From assembly GCA_031763025.1 (NCBI GenBank), contig JASSKH010000024.1:7897023-7961022 (forward strand): 64,000 bases of DNA, read 5' to 3'. Both the position numbers and the translations under genes were made by a program. This document shows positions 61,201 to 64,000 of the stretch, piece by piece (the first letter of the stretch is position 1; each line of letters begins with the position of its first letter). Source of the DNA: Macrocystis pyrifera. Its lineage: Eukaryota; Sar; Phaeophyceae; Laminariales; Laminariaceae. Below the pieces are notes generated by a model. It saw only the letters and a list, made by a program, of their open reading frames with translations. It had not been told where the DNA came from and made no database searches.

Positions 61201-61763
61201 ACTACTGCTTGTAGATGATTTCACGATGCGCTCATGAAGCCGGTCACAAAGCATGGATAAATTGCATGACCATACCCTGCAGATCGCGATTTATAGTTAA
61301 CGCGGAAGCATGTGTTCTTAAAACCCCCTTTTGGAACTGCACTCCCGTTTTGGGGGCGAAATACGTGGGAATAGGCTGTTTCTTATGGAAGGTTTTTCGA
61401 TAATTGAAAATGAACGTTTTTTTCAAGGGATCAGTATTTGGGTGAGGTATAGAGCTCCTTAAGAAAGGAAGCTCAGAAAAAAAATGGGGTGCATCTCTAC
61501 CTTGAAGCATGTATCCGGGGATCTGTTTGCCCCGAAAACTCTAGATCACGAAATGGAAATATGATTTTGTCCTTCCCCCTCCGTGGATGTTTTGCGCCGG
61601 GGTGTGCATCGTTTTGCGTGCCGACCCGCCTTGTTTCTCGACCGACCGGGTACATTTTTTTGAGCGCACAGAAATCGGAGGTGATCAGCAAAAACGTGGA
61701 CAAGACAGCGCCCGACTTCTCGCAGTACCTCGGCTGGTGCACGTGGGATAGCTTCTACACCCG
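48776..61763 (+). CDS. Raffinose synthase / Sip1-like GH36 protein (3' end outside window)
   Basis: Plant relatives transfer galactose from galactinol to sucrose or act as alpha-galactosidases of family GH36. The hallmark YLGWCTWDSFYT in exon 7 and RFKLWWMMPKHT with VPPETQM in exon 3 identify the family. QLYGLFIPLIDGQAKCTL, LQLFAETG and GLYVAVHEDPFKLVE follow in family order. Exons: 48776-49235, 53541-53687, about 55013-55164, 57062-57135, 57797-57919, 60448-60567 and 61672-61763. Phases agree for exons 1-2 and 3-7. Exons 2 and 3 do not join in phase, so a small exon is missed or a boundary is off. The IIDDGWQ region and later catalytic part lie beyond 64000. Introns up to 4.3 kb carry many MITEs. 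Actual substrate in this alga-like organism is unknown. Confidence 0.78.
49518..49603. mobile_element. MITE family B, copy 2
   Basis: AACCCTTTGAGGACTGCAG left terminus; right arm GGGACTGC stops where MITE A begins. Confidence 0.8.
49604..49712. mobile_element. MITE family A, copy 8
   Basis: Full palindrome at the end of a family B element, interrupting its right terminal repeat at TA. Confidence 0.9.
50280..51140 (+). repeat. Diverged tandem repeat, about 330 bp, three units
   Basis: Units at about 50280-50450, 50583-50770 and 50935-51140 share CAGACA...ACAACA, CACGCG/CAGTGCGTGTG, GCTGTGGC or CGTGGCCGG and a GGA-CC-GCG-TC-GT end. Identity is low but the order is constant. Confidence 0.45.
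51617..51724. mobile_element. MITE family A, copy 9
   Basis: Full palindrome with TA flanks; left terminus TTACGGAGGGCC. Confidence 0.92.
52080..52430 (+). repeat. Dispersed repeat R5, copy 1
   Basis: Shares with 55950-56440: CGGGTACGAGTA, ATGGCGTTTAGT, AAAA-CC-TAC, TTTTT-CCAGATTT-G--AGTA, TTGGCCGC and ACTCGGAGG-GTACACCTCTA in one order. Several inverted CCCATAC/GTATGG words suggest a decayed palindromic transposon. Confidence 0.65.
53541..53687 (+). CDS. GH36 gene, exon 2
   Basis: Acceptor CTGAACCAG; reads VKMELGKYKAEPFEEGTFPP then ALQRLRSEDEEEDSFGAAFI, matching the VPPNV...GAFLG region of raffinose synthases. Donor GGGCCG|gtgagc, phase 1. Confidence 0.7.
53716..53818 (-). mobile_element. 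LINE 3'-end fragment with poly(C) end
   Basis: The reverse complement of the last 85 bp of the LINE at 36834-38578 (nearly identical), ending ATGAGTACG followed by 18 C. It lies only 28 nt inside intron 2 after the exon 2 donor. Confidence 0.85.
53876..55012 (+). repeat. Intronic tandem repeat, about 150 bp, six to seven units
   Basis: Each unit has AACCCGCCGTCGAAATTCAT, GCGTGGAAACCCTGCG, TTTTGTGCGGAC-TACGTACG and GAG-ACAGCGAACGATCGAG. The last unit runs directly into exon 3, so its end contains the exon's acceptor region; earlier units carry copies of it. A MITE B is inserted in one unit. Confidence 0.8.
54722..54810. mobile_element. MITE family B, copy 3
   Basis: Both arms complete: TTAGGACTGCAGTCCCG on the left and GCGGGACTGCAGTCCTAA on the right. 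Confidence 0.9.
55013..55164 (+). CDS. GH36 gene, exon 3
   Basis: GRFKLWWMMPKHT and NEVPPETQMMLTKLPIG are diagnostic of raffinose synthases (FRFKLWWMTP, VPPETQ). Start uncertain (AG at 55011-55012). Donor CATCG|gtgagg leaves phase 1, completed as Asp by exon 4. Confidence 0.75.
55276..55384. mobile_element. MITE family A, copy 10
   Basis: Full palindrome in intron 3. It is followed by four AGTAAGTCAT words up to 55440. Confidence 0.92.
55715..55752. mobile_element. MITE family B fragment
   Basis: GAGGACTGCAGTCCTGAAAGG, one terminus only. Confidence 0.5.
55950..56440 (+). repeat. Dispersed repeat R5, copy 2
   Basis: Second copy of 52080-52430, split by MITE A copy 11. Confidence 0.65.
56159..56265. 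mobile_element. MITE family A, copy 11
   Basis: Inserted inside repeat R5; right terminus slightly eroded. Confidence 0.88.
56471..56506 (+). repeat. (GGT)n microsatellite
   Basis: About twelve triplets in intron 3 of the GH36 gene. Confidence 0.9.
56595..56703. mobile_element. MITE family A, copy 12
   Basis: Palindrome with TACTACGAGGGACC left terminus and TA flank. Confidence 0.88.
57062..57135 (+). CDS. GH36 gene, exon 4
   Basis: After a T-rich tract and acceptor TCCGGCAG; reads PETGIQLYGLFIPLIDGQAK. Donor CAAG|gtgcga is weak. Phase 1 in, 0 out. Confidence 0.75.
57490..57599. mobile_element. MITE family A, copy 13
   Basis: Full palindrome in intron 4, seven bases from the next copy. 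Confidence 0.92.
57607..57715. mobile_element. MITE family A, copy 14
   Basis: Full palindrome with canonical termini. Confidence 0.93.
57797..57919 (+). CDS. GH36 gene, exon 5
   Basis: Acceptor GCGTGCAG; 41 codons reading GLPDRSLQLFAETGCPQ and GLYVAVHEDPFKLVE; donor CGAG|gttggt. Matches the 'C-ESGD...V-AG-DPFEV' segment of the family. Phase 0 at both ends. Confidence 0.78.
57989..58245. mobile_element. Two diverged MITE A relatives
   Basis: Units at about 57989-58090 and 58150-58245 keep CATAG-ATTCAGGACC, ACAAAAACCTATAT and TTTGGTCCTGATTACTA but have different outer ends, so they form a subfamily. Confidence 0.65.
58243..58351. mobile_element. MITE family A, copy 15
   Basis: Canonical copy inserted at the right end of the preceding diverged unit. 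Confidence 0.9.
58427..58523. mobile_element. MITE family B, copy 4 (decayed)
   Basis: CAGTTCCGTGTGGGGGACAAA left arm and GAATGCAGTCCTAGAAG right arm. Confidence 0.65.
60448..60567 (+). CDS. GH36 gene, exon 6
   Basis: Acceptor GTATTTCCAG; 40 codons reading KSFKLVNTRLRNQVKAGSF and VHDAEKQLSRWK; donor GGAAG|gtaagc. Corresponds to the helix before the GWCTWD strand. Phase 0 at both ends. Confidence 0.72.
60657..60700. mobile_element. MITE family B fragment
   Basis: GACCCCAAACGAGAATGCAG followed by TCCTAGAAGAG; one arm. Confidence 0.5.
61025..61120 (+). repeat. Short direct repeat R6, copy 1
   Basis: GGGATCAGTATTTGGGTGAGG, GAGCTCCTCAAGAAAGGAA and GGGGTGCACCTCTACCTT recur at 61429-61520; a diverged third is near 59740. 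Ends resemble repeat R5. Confidence 0.85.
61320..61362. mobile_element. MITE family B fragment
   Basis: TTTTGGAACTGCACTCCCG and TTTTGGGGGCGAAA; left arm only. Confidence 0.5.
61429..61520 (+). repeat. Short direct repeat R6, copy 2
   Basis: Second copy of 61025-61120, close to nine-tenths identical. Confidence 0.85.
61672..61763 (+). CDS. GH36 gene, exon 7
   Basis: Acceptor GAGCGCACAG; reads KSEVISKNVDKTAPDFS then QYLGWCTWDSFYTR, the most diagnostic motif of raffinose synthase/Sip1. Donor ACCCG|gtaagc, phase 2. The next exon, expected to carry the IIDDGWQ-type catalytic motif, is not found before 64000. Confidence 0.85.
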
Positions 61764-62209
61764 GTAAGCGACGGTCCTTGCCTTGCGTAACGTGCCCACT
61801 ACGTGATCTGCTGTGCGTAGTAGATATGATCATGTATGGACGAGAGTTCACCAAGGGGGGGGGTTATTTCATGTTTGCCATTGCAAGCATGAAGTCCAAC
61901 GTCGATCATTCATGAATATCCCAGGAACAGGCAACGTAGGAAACCTATTTTATGTCATTTTTGTTTTTTTGAAATTCGGTTTTACTTTCCGGCTTCACTC
62001 GTAGGAGGTTTTTGCCCTCAGCGATCTTCTGGACAGGCCGTGGTCACAGGTGTTGTCCCTTTCCTCCCCCCGGTACGTGCCTTCATTTTATATCGCGCGT
62101 AGGGTTCAGCATTCCCGCTGCTCGTCGATTTTCATCGAATGTTGCTAGCTTACGCTCTCGCGCTTTCCGCTATTCGATTTATATGCAAGAAAGAGTCCGT
62201 ACGAGCATG

Positions 62210-62300
62210 CACTCAGTGAGGCTCGAACCCACGAAATCGATCTTAGCAGGCACGCGGACCACCTACCAAGCCTATGCACCCTATCATTTACAGAACGGAT
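62210..62300 (-). other. tRNA-like / SINE head
   Basis: On the minus strand, TAGGCTTGGTAGGTGG (A-box-like) and GGGTTCGAGCC (B box) lie at tRNA spacing with CTGCTAA between, like a degraded tRNA-Ser(GCU). The acceptor stem does not close, so it is a pseudo-tRNA or SINE head. Confidence 0.4.
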
Positions 62301-62612
62301 ACAATACCAGGTGTTGTATCATATATGCCAGGCACGGCACGGCGGTGGCACGGAGGAAAACACACGTTTTTCAAGTTGACCAATAACTAGATGGCCGGGT
62401 GATGTGTAGCGGATTTCATCGGTCGAACGGTTCGCCGGAGTGATCTGTCGGCTGAACGAAACCTCATGCGGTGCGTGCAAGCTTTCTTTGAATGTTCTTG
62501 CGGGTGGGGTAGTGTGGTCTATAGGGCAGGAGGTATGACACACGACGATTTCCCTATGGCATGTGTCTTCCGACAAGAGAGGGGAGAAAACGGCCACTGC
62601 TGTTGTGTCTTC

Positions 62613-62833
62613 TATTTACGGGGGACCATAGTAAATGGGACCAACTTTTGTTATTACGGGGGTCTATAGTTAATGGGACCAAATTTTGTTAGTAAAAATA
62701 CGCAAATATATAGTTTTTTTTATGTACACCATAGGTCCTAATAACTATGGACCTCCGTAATAGTAAAAATAGGGAAATATGTAGGTTTTTGTGTGTACCG
62801 TAGGTGCTATTTTACTATGGCCCTCCGTAAATA
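62613..62833. mobile_element. MITE family A, copy 16 (outer, interrupted)
   Basis: Outer halves 62613-62651 and 62763-62833 join across another copy, at TTTTGT|TA|GTAAAAA. Confidence 0.88.
62652..62762. mobile_element. MITE family A, copy 17 (nested)
   Basis: Complete copy inside copy 16 with TA on both sides; uninterrupted copies have a single TA at that position. Confidence 0.93.
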
Positions 62834-62839
62834 GGGCAA

Positions 62840-62918
62840 GCTGCGGCACCGTTCTGGGGACAAACCGCTCAAATTCCAAGTGACTTTGTCCCCAAATCGG
62901 GACTGCAGTCCTACTTTG
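62840..62918. mobile_element. MITE family B, copy 5
   Basis: CCGTTCTGGGGACAAA left arm and TTTGTCCCCAAATCGGGACTG right arm. Confidence 0.7.
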
Positions 62919-62934
62919 GAAGCGGAGTTGTGCC

Positions 62935-63128
62935 GGTATAGCTAGCTGCTGCCGGGAAGACAGTTTTAACGAAGATTATTTACTTTTGTGTTATTACGTG
63001 CTAAAATGGAGGAAACGGCCACTGCTGTTCCACTACAAAGTGTGATAGTATAGCTGCTGCTGCTGCTGCTGCTGCTGGAAAGACCATTTTAATGAAGATA
63101 TTTACGTTCATAGTATCATCGTGCTAAA
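62935..63128 (+). repeat. Two-unit tandem duplication with (CTG)n
   Basis: Units 62935-63008 and 63045-63128 share GTATAGCT-GCTGC, GGAAGAC--TTTTAA-GAAGAT and TTTAC. The second has a (CTG)8 tract at 63052-63077. Flanking GGAAACGGCCACTGCTGTT also recurs at 62588. Confidence 0.7.
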
Positions 63129-63848
63129 TACGAGTAGTACCCATACCAGGTATATACTGCGGAACTACAGCCAGATTTTTGGGGTGCAATACTTCAATTG
63201 AGTGTTGGGAGACATTAGCAGCAGGGTTGGTAGCCACATTATGGTGGGAGCCGCCCCTTGATGTGTATTCTATACCTCGAACGTATTAATATTCTTAATA
63301 ATAGTTCAGAGTATCTGCTGGTTTTCATGTTTTTGCAGAACAAACAAGACGAAAGCTGTTTTCGTCTTTGACGTGGAGAGGGGAGAAGCAACACACACAT
63401 CACGCGTTGTTTTTTTTTTGTAAGACACGCCGTCAGAGACTTTATGAGCTGTACCCACTACCTGCTATATATACCTTGTACATAAACACTGGTATTCTGC
63501 TGCAACTGTATAGCTTGTCTCAGCTTGAAAAAAATCAAGGAAAAAAAAACAGAAAAAACACAGAAAAAATATGCTGTAGAGTTCTTACGACTTAAAAAAA
63601 TCGTATCTGCTCAGTAAACTTACCCTGACGAAATAATGCACGGCCGGTCATACTGTTCCATGACCGCTCCTCCGCTCCTGCAGACAAGAAGCAGCGTTTA
63701 GAGCAGCGTTTCACCAGTTAGTTACGTTCTCAGCATTTATTTTTTGGTTTCGTTTGGAAAGTGTTCATTTCGGCACTGAGTTCAGCATTTAGTAGCGTTT
63801 GCAGCATTCGCAATAATTAAGTTTGGAAAGTGACGGAAGAATATTTTA

Positions 63849-64000
63849 CGTTCTTTCTACCCGTCGACATCCAGCGCACCCAGCGTCCGTGCCGATTTTC
63901 CATCGTAGACAGATACAAGCTCTGTGGTCACCAAACCACGACACAGCAGAGATGCCGCATTGTATTGCAGCAAGGAAAATAGATGACTCGATACCATGTC
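63849..64000 (+). repeat. Dispersed repeat R1, right copy
   Basis: Matches 848-985 at the other end of the window. Confidence 0.6.

Overview
The window is nuclear eukaryotic DNA with long, repeat-filled GT-AG introns, mixed base composition and many young small transposons. The best guess is a brown alga (Phaeophyceae, Ectocarpus-like) or another stramenopile. This rests on gene style (large introns, CAG/CCG-rich low-complexity coding, an ankyrin-repeat family, a tyrosine-recombinase retrotransposon) and is an inference.

Host genes are few and widely spaced. A tRNA-Asn(GUU) lies at 3976-4047 (-). A FAN1-like DNA-repair nuclease gene (-) has three phase-compatible exons between 14112 and 9456; its catalytic end is not recognised. 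Three relatives of one ankyrin-repeat gene follow: 16042-17293 (+, one frame break), 28145-29395 (+, open throughout) and a dead copy at 23832-25200 (-). All three share the same 3' splice donor. The right quarter (48776-61763, +) is a GH36 raffinose synthase/Sip1-like gene of at least seven exons. It runs off the window, and its introns are crowded with small transposons.

Repeats dominate elsewhere. 2500-3555: a 1.06 kb element with Stowaway-like inverted ends. 4790-5620 and 7265-8130: arrays of a TAACA/TGTTA palindromic motif, separated by a miniature LTR-flanked (TRIM-like) element and a 225-bp tandem duplication. 21474-23790: a 2.3 kb hyper-repetitive CCATGG array whose polarity inverts halfway, with a smaller block inside the dead ankyrin gene. 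30118-30412: a (TTA)n tract. 33199-39855: a fossil tyrosine-recombinase retrotransposon with split repeats and two tandem short derivatives, interrupted by a 5'-truncated LINE. At least eighteen copies of a TA-flanked MITE of about 108 bp and about eight of a second palindromic MITE are scattered from 4.4 kb to 62.9 kb. Some are nested or abutting, which shows their target site directly.

FAN1 would act in interstrand-crosslink repair, the GH36 gene in galactosyl-sugar metabolism, and the ankyrin genes in unknown protein-protein interactions. There is no operon-like or pathway link between neighbours. The most unusual structures are the CCATGG array, the TAACA arrays, a LINE family whose copies end in poly(C) just after the stop codon, and repeated copies of the sequence upstream of one exon in the raffinose synthase-like gene.
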